DNA of 64,000 nt from Paenimyroides aestuarii (GTDB lineage Bacteria > Bacteroidota > Bacteroidia > Flavobacteriales > Flavobacteriaceae): contig NZ_CP102382.1 of assembly GCF_024628805.1 (NCBI RefSeq), positions 1,984,001-2,048,000 of the forward strand, written 5' to 3'. Below are positions 1-9,653 of this stretch, piece by piece (position 1 is the stretch's first letter; the number at the start of each line of letters is the position of its first letter). The position numbers were made by a program, and so were the translations under genes. The notes beneath the pieces were generated by a model. It worked only from the letters and a program-made list of their open reading frames with translations, was not told where the DNA came from and did not search any database.

Positions 1-1
1 A

Positions 2-1381
2 ATAAGTGATGTGAAAGATTTTTCAAATTTTGAAGCCGTAGTTTTAGGCTATCAAAACAATGTGATTGCCCATAGAAAAGTAACCGATGTTTTGTTTGGA
101 ATGCAGGCTGCAAAAGGAAAATTACCTGTTTCTATTGGTTCTCATTTTAAATATGGTGATGGAATAACAACCAAGGCCAATAAAAATTTGCGTTACGGCC
201 GTGCCAGCGAACAAGGTTTTAACGAAGAAAAATTAAAAGAAATCGATGCGTTTGTTCAAACAGCGATTAGAAACAAATATACACCTGGTGCACAAGTTTT
301 AGTAGCTAAAAACGGAAATATTGTGTATAATAAATCGTTTGGAACCATGACCTATAACGATCATTTAACTGTGAATAATCAAACCATTTACGATTTGGCT
401 TCGCTTTCTAAAATGTTGGGAACCTTGCCCATGGTGATGAAAATGTATGACGACGGAAAGTTGCGTTTCGACCAAAAATTAGGAGATTTATTGCCCGAAT
501 TTAAAAATACAGATAAAGCACATATCACTATAAAAGAATTACTAACACACAATTCTGGTTTAGTTGCTTGGATTCCGTTCTACAAAGAAACCTTGGAAAA
601 CGGCAAGCCTAATGCAACTTTATACAAACCTACTTTTTCAAATGATTATAATTTACAGATTAATGATAATTTATTTTTAAAATCAGATTATAAAAAAGTT
701 GTTTTGCAAACCATTGCTGCATCAAAATTGGGCAGAAAGGAATACAAATACAGCGATCTTAATTTTATTCTTTTGGCTGAAATTGTAGAACGAACCTACA
801 AAAAACCGTTGAATGAATTGGTGAACCAGTATTTTTTTGATAAAATATCAGCAAACAATTTAACCTATCTTCCGTTAACAAAATTTGATGTATCGCAAAT
901 CGCACCAACCGAAGAAGATACCTATTACCGATACACCACCGTTCAAGGATATGTGCACGATATGGGTGCTGCGATGTTTGGCGGAGTTGCAGGTCATGCA
1001 GGATTGTTTGGCAATGCATTGGATGTTGCAAAAATGATGCAGCTTTTTTTAGACAAAGGCAGATTTAATGGCGAACAATTGCTCTCTGAAAAAACCATTA
1101 ACGATTTTAATACCTGTTATTATTGCAAGGAAGGAAATAGGAGAGGAGCCGGTTTCGATAAACCCCAATTAGGCAAAAGCGGACCTACCTGCGGTTGTGC
1201 TTCCATGAACAGTTTTGGGCATACAGGTTTCACAGGAACAATGGCTTGGGCAGATCCAGAAAACGATTTAATTTATGTTTTTTTATCGAACCGAACCTAT
1301 CCAAATGCCGATGAAAATAAGCTTTCAAAAGCCAATACCCGAGAAGATATTCAGCAAGTGATATACGATGCACTTAAATAA
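2..1381 (+). CDS. Serine beta-lactamase-fold domain, C-terminal part of a larger protein (cut by window edge)
   Basis: The frame is open to the first base, so the true start lies outside the window. Numbering from the first in-window GTG (position 11), the serine-hydrolase motifs of class C beta-lactamases and penicillin-binding proteins are present: SLSK at residues 131-134 (nucleophile and general base), YSD at 247-249 and HTG at 404-406. About 75 residues precede this domain and look like the tail of another domain. Bacteroidota commonly carry a secreted glycoside hydrolase family 3 N-acetylglucosaminidase fused to a beta-lactamase domain, acting in cell-wall turnover, and this fits that arrangement, but the GH3 part cannot be seen here. 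bshA follows after 21 bp and is probably co-transcribed. Confidence 0.8.
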   Translation: MSDVKDFSNFEAVVLGYQNNVIAHRKVTDVLFGMQAAKGKLPVSIGSHFKYGDGITTKANKNLRYGRASEQGFNEEKLKEIDAFVQTAIRNKYTPGAQVLVAKNGNIVYNKSFGTMTYNDHLTVNNQTIYDLASLSKMLGTLPMVMKMYDDGKLRFDQKLGDLLPEFKNTDKAHITIKELLTHNSGLVAWIPFYKETLENGKPNATLYKPTFSNDYNLQINDNLFLKSDYKKVVLQTIAASKLGRKEYKYSDLNFILLAEIVERTYKKPLNELVNQYFFDKISANNLTYLPLTKFDVSQIAPTEEDTYYRYTTVQGYVHDMGAAMFGGVAGHAGLFGNALDVAKMMQLFLDKGRFNGEQLLSEKTINDFNTCYYCKEGNRRGAGFDKPQLGKSGPTCGCASMNSFGHTGFTGTMAWADPENDLIYVFLSNRTYPNADENKLSKANTREDIQQVIYDALK

Positions 1382-1402
1382 TTAATTTTTGAAATTTACA
1401 AT

Positions 1403-2536
1403 ATGAAAATAGCCATAGTTTGCTATCCAACCTTTGGTGGAAGTGGTGTAGTTGCTACCGAATTAGGTATTGAACTTGCCAAGCGCAACCACGAAGTTCA
1501 TTTTATAACTTATAGCCAGCCGGTGCGTTTGGCACTTTTAAATAAAAATATTCATTACCATGAAGTGGTCGTGCCAGAATATCCATTGTTTCATTACCAG
1601 CCTTATGAATTGGCGCTTTCTAGCAAAATTGTAGATACAGTTAAAGAATTTGGTATCGATCTTTTACATGTACATTATGCCATTCCACATGCTTTTGCGG
1701 GTTATATGGCAAAACAAATGTTGGCAGATCAAGGAATTTCATTGCCAATGGTAACCACATTGCATGGTACGGATATCACATTGGTGGGCAATCACCCGTT
1801 TTATAAAACCGCGGTGAGTTTTAGTATCAACCAGTCCGATTATGTAACTTCGGTTTCTGAGGATTTAAAAAAATCTACCTATGAATTATTCGATACCACG
1901 AAAGATATTCATGTAATTCCCAATTTCATAGAAGAAAAAAACACCTTTGATGCCAATTTTCAGTGCAAACGAAGCCTATTTGCCCATGAAGGTGAACGTA
2001 TTGTTACCCATGTGAGTAACTTTAGAAAAGTGAAACGCATATTGGATGTAGTAAAAGTTTTTCATGGAATACAACAACAAATTCCAGCAAAATTAATGAT
2101 GGTGGGCGATGGTCCCGAACGATTAGGAGCAGAAGAACTAGCCAAAGAATTGGGTATCGAAAACAAAGTGATATTCTTTGGAAATTCGTCTGAAATCGAC
2201 AGTATTCTGAAGTATTCAGATTTATTTTTATTACCTTCTGAAACCGAGAGTTTTGGCTTAGCCGCATTAGAAGCCATGGCCAATAAAGTGCCGGTAATAT
2301 CATCAAACACCGGAGGACTACCAGAAGTAAATGTAGAAGGTGTTTCGGGCTTTTTAAACAATATAGGCGATATAGACGGAATGGTAAGCAATGCCTTACA
2401 CATTTTAAAAGACGATCGATCTCTTGCTACTTTTAAAGAACAAGCATTTGCACATTCAAAAAATTTCAGCGTAGAAAAAATTGTTCCGCTTTATGAAACA
2501 ATTTACAATAAAGCATTAAAAAACACGCCTGTTTAG
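1403..2536 (+). CDS. bshA: N-acetyl-alpha-D-glucosaminyl L-malate synthase BshA (bacillithiol biosynthesis)
   Basis: This GT4-family, GT-B-fold glycosyltransferase joins GlcNAc from UDP-GlcNAc to L-malate, the first step of bacillithiol synthesis in the cytoplasm. The N-terminus has the nucleotide-sugar transferase start MKIAIVCYPTFGGSGVVA, HGTDITLVG lies near residue 123, and the C-terminal half has the donor-site ESFGLAALEAMA with an EX7E-type pair. The 377-residue length is normal for BshA. The start is the first Met after the upstream stop. The stop codon lies inside a terminator hairpin. A bacillithiol-linked ytxJ gene lies 58 kb away in the same window, which supports the pathway being used here. 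The main alternative would be another GT4 enzyme, but the N-terminal motif is distinctive. Confidence 0.93.
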   Translation: MKIAIVCYPTFGGSGVVATELGIELAKRNHEVHFITYSQPVRLALLNKNIHYHEVVVPEYPLFHYQPYELALSSKIVDTVKEFGIDLLHVHYAIPHAFAGYMAKQMLADQGISLPMVTTLHGTDITLVGNHPFYKTAVSFSINQSDYVTSVSEDLKKSTYELFDTTKDIHVIPNFIEEKNTFDANFQCKRSLFAHEGERIVTHVSNFRKVKRILDVVKVFHGIQQQIPAKLMMVGDGPERLGAEELAKELGIENKVIFFGNSSEIDSILKYSDLFLLPSETESFGLAALEAMANKVPVISSNTGGLPEVNVEGVSGFLNNIGDIDGMVSNALHILKDDRSLATFKEQAFAHSKNFSVEKIVPLYETIYNKALKNTPV

Positions 2537-2544
2537 GCGTGTTT
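2521..2544. terminator. Bidirectional terminator overlapping the bshA stop codon
   Basis: A 9-bp perfect stem, AAACACGCC / GGCGTGTTT, with a 6-nt loop contains the TAG stop of bshA (2534-2536). On the minus strand it is followed by a run of six T, so it also serves the convergent gene ending at 2567. Confidence 0.8.
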
Positions 2545-2566
2545 TAGGTTATTATTTGGCTTATAA

Positions 2567-4132
2567 TTACTGTACGATTATTTTTTTAGTTGCTTTACCT
2601 TGATTAGTATAAACCTGTACATTATAAATTCCTTTAGCAAAACCACTTACATTAATTGTTTTTTCAGAAGTTTCTTTCACTAATTGCCCGTTAGTATTGT
2701 AGATCAACACTTTTTCCAACGATAAGTTTTCTTTCAATTCAATATTTATAATATCGGTTGTAGGATTAGGGTGAATATTGAAGTTTTCTAATACAAAAGT
2801 ATCTGATGATAAAATGCCTGATAAATTGAAAACTTGTACAGAACCAGGAGATGTTCCCTTTGCTTGGTAATTATTAGCCTGCAATAAGTTCTCGCTAACA
2901 TTTTGTTTATCAATAATCAATGATTTGCCTCCTACACTGTTAGCTCCGGGATTTCCAACAGCTAAACTATATCCGTCTTTAGAGAGTGCAATAGATGATC
3001 CTACCCTGTCACCAGTATTAGCTCCAATTACACTTCCTTTTTCAACCCAATTATTTTGAATATTCTCAAAGATGCGAACTTTACCGCTGTCTGTTCCATT
3101 TGTTGTATCAGCACCAGTGCTACCAATAGTTATGGCATTTCCATTAGCTGAAATTGCTAAGCCTGAACCGCAGTAATCACCTGCAGCTTCACCCGTAATA
3201 TTGTTTCCTACCTTTAACCAGTTATTAGCTTGATTTTTATAAACTTCAACATGTCCAGAGTTTAATCCCTTAATATTTGGACCACCAGCAATAGCTAAAG
3301 TGCCACCATCCGAAGATAGAACCAATCTATACCCGTAACTTTCATTTTGATTATTTCCGTATAAAGTATTTCCTACTTTAGCCCAGGTGCCAAGCTGATA
3401 TTTATATACATATACAAGTCCGCTATCAAAATTCCCTCCAGTTGGTTTACCATCTATATCACTAAAAGCTAATATCGTACCATCTCCAGATAAGGAAACA
3501 TTATGCCCGTAACGTAAGGATAAAATATCGTTAGTTGAATTATTATATATACTAAATCCACCAATTTTTTGCCACGTCCCAGCTATATTTTTATAAACTT
3601 GTACTTGTTCAAAAAATATAGCAAAATTAGTAGGACTGCCAATCGCAACAGTAGAACCGTCGCTTGATAAGGAGATTGCTAATCCAAAAAGTAAATCAGC
3701 AGTAGTATCAACTATATCCTGACCAACCTTTGTCCATATACTATTTACATTTTTGTAAACACTTACATAACCTCTGTGAGAAATATTATTTGTAGTACGC
3801 TTAGCTGAAAAAGCAGAAAATGCTACTGTACTCCCATCATCAGAGAGTGCTATTTTATATCCTATTTGATCATCTGCTATTGCTCCTTCAATATCCTGTC
3901 CAATTTGTGTCCAAGTACCTGATGCTTTTGAGTAAACTCTAATATGTCCAGTGTCTGTTCCGTTGTTATCATTTCCTGGGGCTGATACTGCCATAACACT
4001 CCCATCTGCAGATAAGGCAACACCGTGCCCAAACCTGTCGTCAGACATATCGCCTACAATATCCTGCCCAATTTGTGTTTGTGCATTACTTATTGTAGCA
4101 ATTAAGAATGCAAATAGTAGTTTTAGTTTCAT
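2567..4132 (-). CDS. Secreted FG-GAP/propeller-like repeat protein with type IX sorting domain (paralogue 1)
   Basis: This protein of 521 residues has an N-terminal signal peptide (about 18 residues, ending NAQ). Next come about seven repeats of roughly 55-60 residues built on ALSADGSVMAVSAPG-like and VYKN...W.KVG motifs, as in FG-GAP/integrin-type beta-propellers. The last 75 residues are a type A type IX secretion sorting domain: the NFNIHPNPTTDIINIELKE start, IYNTNGQLVKE, and a terminal basic KKIIVQ. It should be exported through the Sec pathway and then the type IX system to the cell surface or medium. No catalytic residues are visible; binding or adhesion is a guess. Its start is 14 bp downstream of the stop of the closely related upstream gene, so the pair is a tandem duplication and probably one transcript. 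Confidence 0.85.
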   Translation of the reverse strand: MKLKLLFAFLIATISNAQTQIGQDIVGDMSDDRFGHGVALSADGSVMAVSAPGNDNNGTDTGHIRVYSKASGTWTQIGQDIEGAIADDQIGYKIALSDDGSTVAFSAFSAKRTTNNISHRGYVSVYKNVNSIWTKVGQDIVDTTADLLFGLAISLSSDGSTVAIGSPTNFAIFFEQVQVYKNIAGTWQKIGGFSIYNNSTNDILSLRYGHNVSLSGDGTILAFSDIDGKPTGGNFDSGLVYVYKYQLGTWAKVGNTLYGNNQNESYGYRLVLSSDGGTLAIAGGPNIKGLNSGHVEVYKNQANNWLKVGNNITGEAAGDYCGSGLAISANGNAITIGSTGADTTNGTDSGKVRIFENIQNNWVEKGSVIGANTGDRVGSSIALSKDGYSLAVGNPGANSVGGKSLIIDKQNVSENLLQANNYQAKGTSPGSVQVFNLSGILSSDTFVLENFNIHPNPTTDIINIELKENLSLEKVLIYNTNGQLVKETSEKTINVSGFAKGIYNVQVYTNQGKATKKIIVQ

Positions 4133-4146
4133 GTTTAGTTTGATTA

Positions 4147-5769
4147 TTATTTTACGATTATTTTTTTAGTAGCATTACCTTGATTGGTTAAAACCTGTAC
4201 ATTGTAAATACCTTTTGCAAAACCATTTACATTAATTGTTTTTTCAGATGTTTCTTTTACCAATTGACCGTTTGTGTTGTAAATAAATACTTTTTCCAAC
4301 GATAAGTTTTCTTTCAATTCAATGTTTAGAATATCGGTTGTAGGGTTAGGATAGATGTTGAAGTTTTGTAAAACGAAAGTATCAGATGATAAAATGCCAG
4401 ATAAATTGAAAACTTGGACAGAACCTGGAAAAGTTCCTTTTGCTTGATAATTATTTGCCTGCAATAAATTATCGCTAACAGTTTGTTCTTCAAAATTTGT
4501 AGTATATGGTTTACCACCCACGCTGCTACTGCCGGAATTTCCAACGGCTAAATTGTATCCGTCTTTCGATAATGCAATAGACCAACCTATTTTATCGCCT
4601 GCATTAGCACCAATTACGCTGCCTTTTTCAATCCAATTGTTTTGAATGTTTTCAAAGATGCGAACTTTGCCAGTATCTGTTCCGTTTACTGTGTCACATC
4701 CTGTACAGCCTATAGCTAAGGCATTTCCATTTGCTGACATAGCTAAACCTTGACCACAAAAATCCATTGCTGCATCGCCTACAATATCATTTCCTATTTG
4801 TACCCAGTTATTACCCATAATTTTATAAACTTCTACATGACCAGAACCTGCGCCACCTACAGAAGAACCTCTTACACTAATTGCTAAAATACTTCCATCT
4901 GCAGAAAGCTGTACTCTGTGACCAAAATTTATATTTTTACTTTTTCCAGATAGTGTATTTCCTACTTTTATCCATGCTCCTGACTGATATTTATAAACTA
5001 TCACAATACCACTTTCATTAACACTAGATAAGGTATTACCAGTAATGTCGCTAAAAGCTAGAGTATTGCCATCTCCTGATAAATATACATTCCATGCAAA
5101 CTCACTATGTGAGGTAAAAAAATCTTCCGCATTAGGAGTTACATTATAATCATTCGAAATGATTTCTTTTATTTTAGCCCAATTCCCAAATATAAACTTA
5201 TAAATAATAACTTTATTATTATAATTTTGGGCACTATTCTGTCCAATAGCGATTGTAGTACCGTCTGAAGATAATGAAAATGATAATCCAAATCCAGAAG
5301 TTTGTCCAAAAATTGGACTAGGATCATCCTCTCTCAATTCTTGTCCTATTTGTACCCAAGAGCCATTTACATTTTTGTATATACTAATGCTACCAACTTT
5401 AATTATGTTACCATAATAAGTTGAAGGAGTTATTTCTTTTTTAGTAATGGTTGAGAATGCTAAAGTACTACCATCATCAGATATCGCTATTTTATATCCA
5501 ATCTGGTCATCGGCATTCGTTCCTTCAATATCCTGCCCAATTTGTGTCCAAGTACCTGATGCTTTTGAGTAAACTCTAATATGTCCAGCGTTTGCTCCGT
5601 TGTTATCGTTCCCTGGGGCAGATACTGCCATAACACTTCCATCGGCTGATAAGGCAACACCATGTCCAAATTTGTCATCTGCCATATCGCCTACAATATC
5701 CTGTCCAACTTGTGTTTGTGCATTACTTATTGTAACAATCAGCAACGCGAAAAGTAGTTTTAGTTTCAT
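4147..5769 (-). CDS. Secreted FG-GAP/propeller-like repeat protein with type IX sorting domain (paralogue 2)
   Basis: At 540 residues this is the close paralogue of the downstream gene, with the same layout: signal peptide ending NAQ, about seven ALSADG/VYK repeats, and a type A sorting domain (NFNIYPNPTTDILNIELKE ... KKIIVK). The first 85 or so residues and the last 130 or so are nearly identical between the two at DNA level, while the middle repeats differ in sequence and length. It is the first gene of the pair and has a good -7 element 26 bp upstream. The function is unknown; surface binding is the usual proposal for such proteins. The alternating conservation suggests gene conversion after duplication. 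Confidence 0.85.
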   Translation of the reverse strand: MKLKLLFALLIVTISNAQTQVGQDIVGDMADDKFGHGVALSADGSVMAVSAPGNDNNGANAGHIRVYSKASGTWTQIGQDIEGTNADDQIGYKIAISDDGSTLAFSTITKKEITPSTYYGNIIKVGSISIYKNVNGSWVQIGQELREDDPSPIFGQTSGFGLSFSLSSDGTTIAIGQNSAQNYNNKVIIYKFIFGNWAKIKEIISNDYNVTPNAEDFFTSHSEFAWNVYLSGDGNTLAFSDITGNTLSSVNESGIVIVYKYQSGAWIKVGNTLSGKSKNINFGHRVQLSADGSILAISVRGSSVGGAGSGHVEVYKIMGNNWVQIGNDIVGDAAMDFCGQGLAMSANGNALAIGCTGCDTVNGTDTGKVRIFENIQNNWIEKGSVIGANAGDKIGWSIALSKDGYNLAVGNSGSSSVGGKPYTTNFEEQTVSDNLLQANNYQAKGTFPGSVQVFNLSGILSSDTFVLQNFNIYPNPTTDILNIELKENLSLEKVFIYNTNGQLVKETSEKTINVNGFAKGIYNVQVLTNQGNATKKIIVK

Positions 5770-5794
5770 AAATGAATTTTTAATTATAATTTTT

Positions 5795-5802
5795 CAAATA
5801 TA
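5795..5802 (-). promoter_or_regulatory. -7 promoter element for the tandem secreted-protein pair
   Basis: TATATTTG on the minus strand matches the Bacteroidota -7 consensus TAnnTTTG, 26 bp upstream of the ATG at 5769. No clear -33 TTG is visible. Confidence 0.5.
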
Positions 5803-5862
5803 TAATTCTTTTGATGAATTAAAATAAAAGCAATCAAAAAAATATCTATTTACATGATTTTT

Positions 5863-7416
5863 TTAATAATCATTAGAATTTCGTTTTGGCTCTTTTACCG
5901 TTGGCCATTCGGTATTTGCTGGTAAAACTCTTTTTTCGTTGGATATTTCGTTTGGATCGTTTGCCGCTTCTAAAGTTAGAATAGTGGTTGTAATTACGTT
6001 TCGCTCTAATTCTTCAAAAACAATTTTATCGTAGGTATCGCGGTTGGTGTGCCAAGTGTATTGTCCGTAATCCCAATTTTGTGTACCTAGATTAAACGCT
6101 GGAATACCTGCTGCTACAAAAGATGCGTTATCTGTTCCACCGGTTTGGGGCATTCCCGGAAAATCGGTTTTAATATGTTTTCTGTTTTCTTCGGGTACAT
6201 TTTGCAACCAAGTTCCCAGATAATTATAAGCTTGTGTAAAACCTTGACCACCGATATAAGTTATTCTGCCCGTGCCACTGTCTTGGTTAAAAAGTACTTT
6301 TATTTTTTGCACTTCGCTTGGGTGGTCCATCACATAGGCGCGCGATCCATTTAAACCTTGTTCTTCGCTTCCCCAATGCCCAATTACAATGGTTCGGTCG
6401 TTATTTGGAGCATATTTTTTAATTAAACGTGCCACTTCCATCATTAAAATAGTTCCTGTTCCATTATCGGTCGCACCTTGAGCCCCGTCCCACGAATCTA
6501 AATGTGCCGATAGCATCACATATTCATCTGGTTTGGTTTTACCGGGAATAGTAGCAATGGTGTTGTATGTTTTTGCTGTTCCCAATTTTTTTGATTGGGT
6601 GTTGATTTTTAATAGCGGACTTTTCTCATTCACAGCCAAACGATGCAACAAACCATAATCTTCTAAACTAACATCTACCATTGGCGTGTTTTTAGAAAAA
6701 CTATAAAATATTCGATTGCTTCCCATAGTGCCCGTGAAATAAGATTGCACAAAACCAACTGCTCCTTTTGTTTCTAAATATTCTACTATTTCCCGAATCG
6801 ATTTTTCGGTTGCTTTTAAGCTATTGTTCCAAAGCGTGTTTTGATGTTCTTTTTCTTTTTTGTATGATGCAAAATCGTCTTCAGTAGCATGTTCTTTCCA
6901 CTGATTTTCAGGTCTGCCAGATTTTTGGTAGGGAGAAATTAAAACGATTTTTCCGTTAATCGAATGTGCCCATTTTTCAAAATCTCGTTTCGAAGGAAAG
7001 ATGGGCATTGCAACTACTTCAGCTTCCACCGGTTTCTTGGTAGCGGCGTTCCATGCTAGTTGCATTCCTTCGATTGATTTTATTCTTGGAGCAGTCATTG
7101 TAATTTCGGTTGTGCCACGTTGCCATGATTTCCATTCTCCATACGGCACATTTTCTGCTTCAATATTCCATTTTTTGTAGGTGTTGATCACCCAATTGTG
7201 TGCTTGTTCCATTTCGGGAGATCCCACTAAACGCGGCCCAATTACATCTAATAATTCAAAAGCTAATTGTTCTAACTGATGATTTTTTGCTACTTCGTTA
7301 CTGATTTCCTTATAGATGGATTGTTTGTTTTGTTGAAAAGTTGATTGGGCTGAAACTGATAGACTTATTACAGCAAAACAAACTGAAAAATACATTTTTA
7401 AATAATTTTTGCTCAT
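5863..7416 (-). CDS. Secreted M28-family zinc metallopeptidase (carboxypeptidase Q-like)
   Basis: The 517-residue protein has a signal peptide (cleavage near SVSAQ, residues 20-24), a PA-like insert around residues 130-290, and the M28 co-catalytic zinc site. The metal ligands are visible as SAHLDSWD (H305), ATDNGTG (D317, bridging), SEEQG (E351 general base, E352) and NQDSGTG (D379), with a final TWHTNRDTYD histidine. Family members are aminopeptidases or dipeptidases acting on extracytoplasmic peptides; no sorting domain is present, so the periplasm is more likely than the medium. An alternative start is the Met at residue 8. The gene is isolated, between the secreted paralogues and the immunophilin genes. 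Confidence 0.9.
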   Translation of the reverse strand: MSKNYLKMYFSVCFAVISLSVSAQSTFQQNKQSIYKEISNEVAKNHQLEQLAFELLDVIGPRLVGSPEMEQAHNWVINTYKKWNIEAENVPYGEWKSWQRGTTEITMTAPRIKSIEGMQLAWNAATKKPVEAEVVAMPIFPSKRDFEKWAHSINGKIVLISPYQKSGRPENQWKEHATEDDFASYKKEKEHQNTLWNNSLKATEKSIREIVEYLETKGAVGFVQSYFTGTMGSNRIFYSFSKNTPMVDVSLEDYGLLHRLAVNEKSPLLKINTQSKKLGTAKTYNTIATIPGKTKPDEYVMLSAHLDSWDGAQGATDNGTGTILMMEVARLIKKYAPNNDRTIVIGHWGSEEQGLNGSRAYVMDHPSEVQKIKVLFNQDSGTGRITYIGGQGFTQAYNYLGTWLQNVPEENRKHIKTDFPGMPQTGGTDNASFVAAGIPAFNLGTQNWDYGQYTWHTNRDTYDKIVFEELERNVITTTILTLEAANDPNEISNEKRVLPANTEWPTVKEPKRNSNDY

Positions 7417-7453
7417 TTTATTAGTTGGTTAGATTAGGGAATAGATAAAAAGG

Positions 7454-7476
7454 AAAAGAGGCGAAAAGCCTCTTTT
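7454..7476 (-). terminator. Terminator after the immunophilin/gldI group
   Basis: A 9-bp stem, AAAAGAGGC / GCCTCTTTT, with a 5-nt loop lies 2-25 bp downstream of the stop codon at 7479. On the minus strand it is followed by CCTTTTT. Confidence 0.75.
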
Positions 7477-7478
7477 TA

Positions 7479-8579
7479 TTATTTTGTGATATGCAGTTCA
7501 AAAATTAAATTGGTGTTAGGTGGGATTACATCGCCAGCACCTGTGGCACCGTATGCTAAGTGCGATGGAATAAAGATATAAGCTTTGTCACCAATACTCA
7601 ATTGTTCAATACCTTCGATAAATCCAGGAATTAAACCGTCTTTTTGTCCGGCAACAAATGGAATTGGAATGTATTGGTTGGCAGCTTTTCGTTGTGCATC
7701 TAACATATTATATTTTGCAGCGGTAGTTTCAAAACTAGTATCAAACAAACGGCCATTTTCAAAATAACCCGCATAGCCTACATTAATTTTGTCGCCTTGT
7801 TTTGGTTTTCCGCCGTTTCCTTTTTCAAATATATAATACGATATGCCCGAAGCTGTTGTTTTTGCTTTAGCTTTCGCCGTATTTAGCGTGGTTTCCATTT
7901 CTTTGGCAACCCCTTCGGTTGCTTTTATAGCTTCTTCTTTAGCTTTGCGTGCCTCTTCCTGCTTTTTTTCATTTTCGGCTTGTTTTTCTTTAAAAACTTT
8001 TGGAGCATCAAACGCTTTAGCCTTATCGCCTGAACGAACAATATCAATATGCTCTATTTTGTCGCCTTGGGCAATAGTGTTTACAATATTTTGACCTTCA
8101 ATTACATGACCAAAAACACTGTGCATGCCATCTAAGTGCGGTGTAGGACCATGGGTGATAAAAAACTGTGAACCGTTTGTAGTTGGTCCGGCATTTGCCA
8201 TTGATAAAATACCCGCTTTATCATGTTTTAAATCGGGGTGAAACTCATCGGCAAATACATAACCAGGACCACCTTCGCCCGTTCCGTTTGGATCGCCGCC
8301 TTGAATCATGAAATCGGCAATTACGCGGTGAAACGTTAAGCCATCGTAAAATGGTTTGCCTTTAAATTTAGTTTCAACAGATAGATTATTTCCTTCTGCT
8401 AAACTTACAAAGTTTGCAACTGTTAAGGGGGTTTTTTCATATTCTAATTGCGCCACAATTTTTCCTTTATTGGTATAAATTTCGGCATACAATCCTTCTG
8501 GTAGATTGGTTTCGTTTTCTTTTTTACACGAAACAAATAGAGTAGCTGCAAGAGCAGCCAAAGCAAAAAGTTTTTTCAT
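7479..8579 (-). CDS. Cyclophilin-FKBP fusion peptidyl-prolyl isomerase, lipoprotein
   Basis: This 366-residue dual immunophilin has a lipoprotein signal ending LFVSC (lipid Cys about residue 19). A cyclophilin domain follows (about 28-180), with [17 protein letters not shown] including the catalytic Arg, and NGSQFFIT. A charged, probably coiled-coil linker rich in Lys, Glu and Ala (about 190-240) leads to a C-terminal FKBP domain (about 250-366) with YAGYFENGRLFDTS, LIPGFIEG and YIFIPSHLAYG. Both domains keep their key residues. It should assist folding of exported proteins from the periplasmic face of a membrane. Its start is 10 bp after a paralogue with the same fusion, followed upstream by gldI, so the three isomerase genes look like one operon. 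Confidence 0.92.
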   Translation of the reverse strand: MKKLFALAALAATLFVSCKKENETNLPEGLYAEIYTNKGKIVAQLEYEKTPLTVANFVSLAEGNNLSVETKFKGKPFYDGLTFHRVIADFMIQGGDPNGTGEGGPGYVFADEFHPDLKHDKAGILSMANAGPTTNGSQFFITHGPTPHLDGMHSVFGHVIEGQNIVNTIAQGDKIEHIDIVRSGDKAKAFDAPKVFKEKQAENEKKQEEARKAKEEAIKATEGVAKEMETTLNTAKAKAKTTASGISYYIFEKGNGGKPKQGDKINVGYAGYFENGRLFDTSFETTAAKYNMLDAQRKAANQYIPIPFVAGQKDGLIPGFIEGIEQLSIGDKAYIFIPSHLAYGATGAGDVIPPNTNLIFELHITK

Positions 8580-8589
8580 TATTTATGAA

Positions 8590-9651
8590 TTAAGGTTTGA
8601 TATCAACGTAAAAAACTAAATTGGAGTTTGCGGGAATTGGCCCCATGGCACGTTCTCCATATCCTAAATTTGAGGGAATAAAGATATATGCTTTATCGCC
8701 TTTGTTTAGCTGCAGCAAACCTTCGGTCATTCCTTCAATAAAACCGCCTTTGTTTCCAAAAGTGTAGTCTAAGGGTTTGTAAGCATTTGCTGCTTTTCTT
8801 TGCGGATTGAAAATGTCTTGTTTTATTGCCAACTCTTCGATTCCGGTGTCAAACAATGTTCCATCTGCTAAATATCCTGCATAATCAAACGAAATTTTTT
8901 CTCCTTCGGTTGGTTTGATGCCTGCACCTTTTTCTGCTACATAAATTTTAATTCCAGAAGGATAATCGGTTGCTTTTGAAAGATAATTGTCTAAAAGCGT
9001 TTTATTTTCTTTTCTTAAAATTGCTGCTTTTTGTTTCTTAAGCTCTTCTTCTTTTTTAATTTTTTCTAAAGATAAAGTAAATGTTTTTGCCGCGTTGAAT
9101 TTTTTTGCGTCTTTGCCCACACGAACAATTTCCACTTTGTCAATCACATCATTTTGTTCAATGGCATTCACAATTTCTATTCCGTTTACTACTTTTCCGA
9201 AAACCGTATGGCGTCCGTCTAAATGCGGTGTGGCAACGTGTGTGATAAAAAATTGCGAGCCATTAGTAGCCGGGCCTCTATTGGCCATTGATAAAACTCC
9301 AGGTGCGTCATGTTTTAATGTTGGAACGATTTCATCGGCAAATAAATATCCTGGTTCTCCAGAGCCATCGCCTTTTGGATCGCCACCTTGAATCATAAAG
9401 TTTGCAATTACTCTATGAAATTTTAATCCGTTATAAAAAGGTTTGCCTTTATACTCCGCTTTTACTTGCGGGTGTGTACCTTCTGCCAACGCCACAAAAT
9501 TGGCTACAGTGAGTGGGGTTTCGTTATAAAACAATTGTGTGGTGATGGTTCCTTTTTTGGTAACAAAATTTGCGTATAAACCATCGGTTAACTTGGTTTG
9601 AGCAAAAACTTGCGTAGAGATTAACGCAAAAACGAATAACAGTTTTTTCAT
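8590..9651 (-). CDS. Cyclophilin-FKBP fusion peptidyl-prolyl isomerase, periplasmic
   Basis: A 353-residue paralogue of the downstream gene with the same domain order: cyclophilin about 20-170 ([25 protein letters not shown]), a Lys/Glu-rich helical linker (about 190-230) and FKBP about 240-353 ([33 protein letters not shown]). The N-terminus is a plain signal peptide (ending VFAQ) without a lipobox Cys, so this copy should be soluble in the periplasm while the other is membrane-anchored. Spacing is 2 bp to gldI upstream and 10 bp to the paralogue downstream, indicating co-transcription and a shared role in folding exported or outer-membrane proteins. Confidence 0.92.
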   Translation of the reverse strand: MKKLLFVFALISTQVFAQTKLTDGLYANFVTKKGTITTQLFYNETPLTVANFVALAEGTHPQVKAEYKGKPFYNGLKFHRVIANFMIQGGDPKGDGSGEPGYLFADEIVPTLKHDAPGVLSMANRGPATNGSQFFITHVATPHLDGRHTVFGKVVNGIEIVNAIEQNDVIDKVEIVRVGKDAKKFNAAKTFTLSLEKIKKEEELKKQKAAILRKENKTLLDNYLSKATDYPSGIKIYVAEKGAGIKPTEGEKISFDYAGYLADGTLFDTGIEELAIKQDIFNPQRKAANAYKPLDYTFGNKGGFIEGMTEGLLQLNKGDKAYIFIPSNLGYGERAMGPIPANSNLVFYVDIKP

Positions 9652-9653
9652 TT

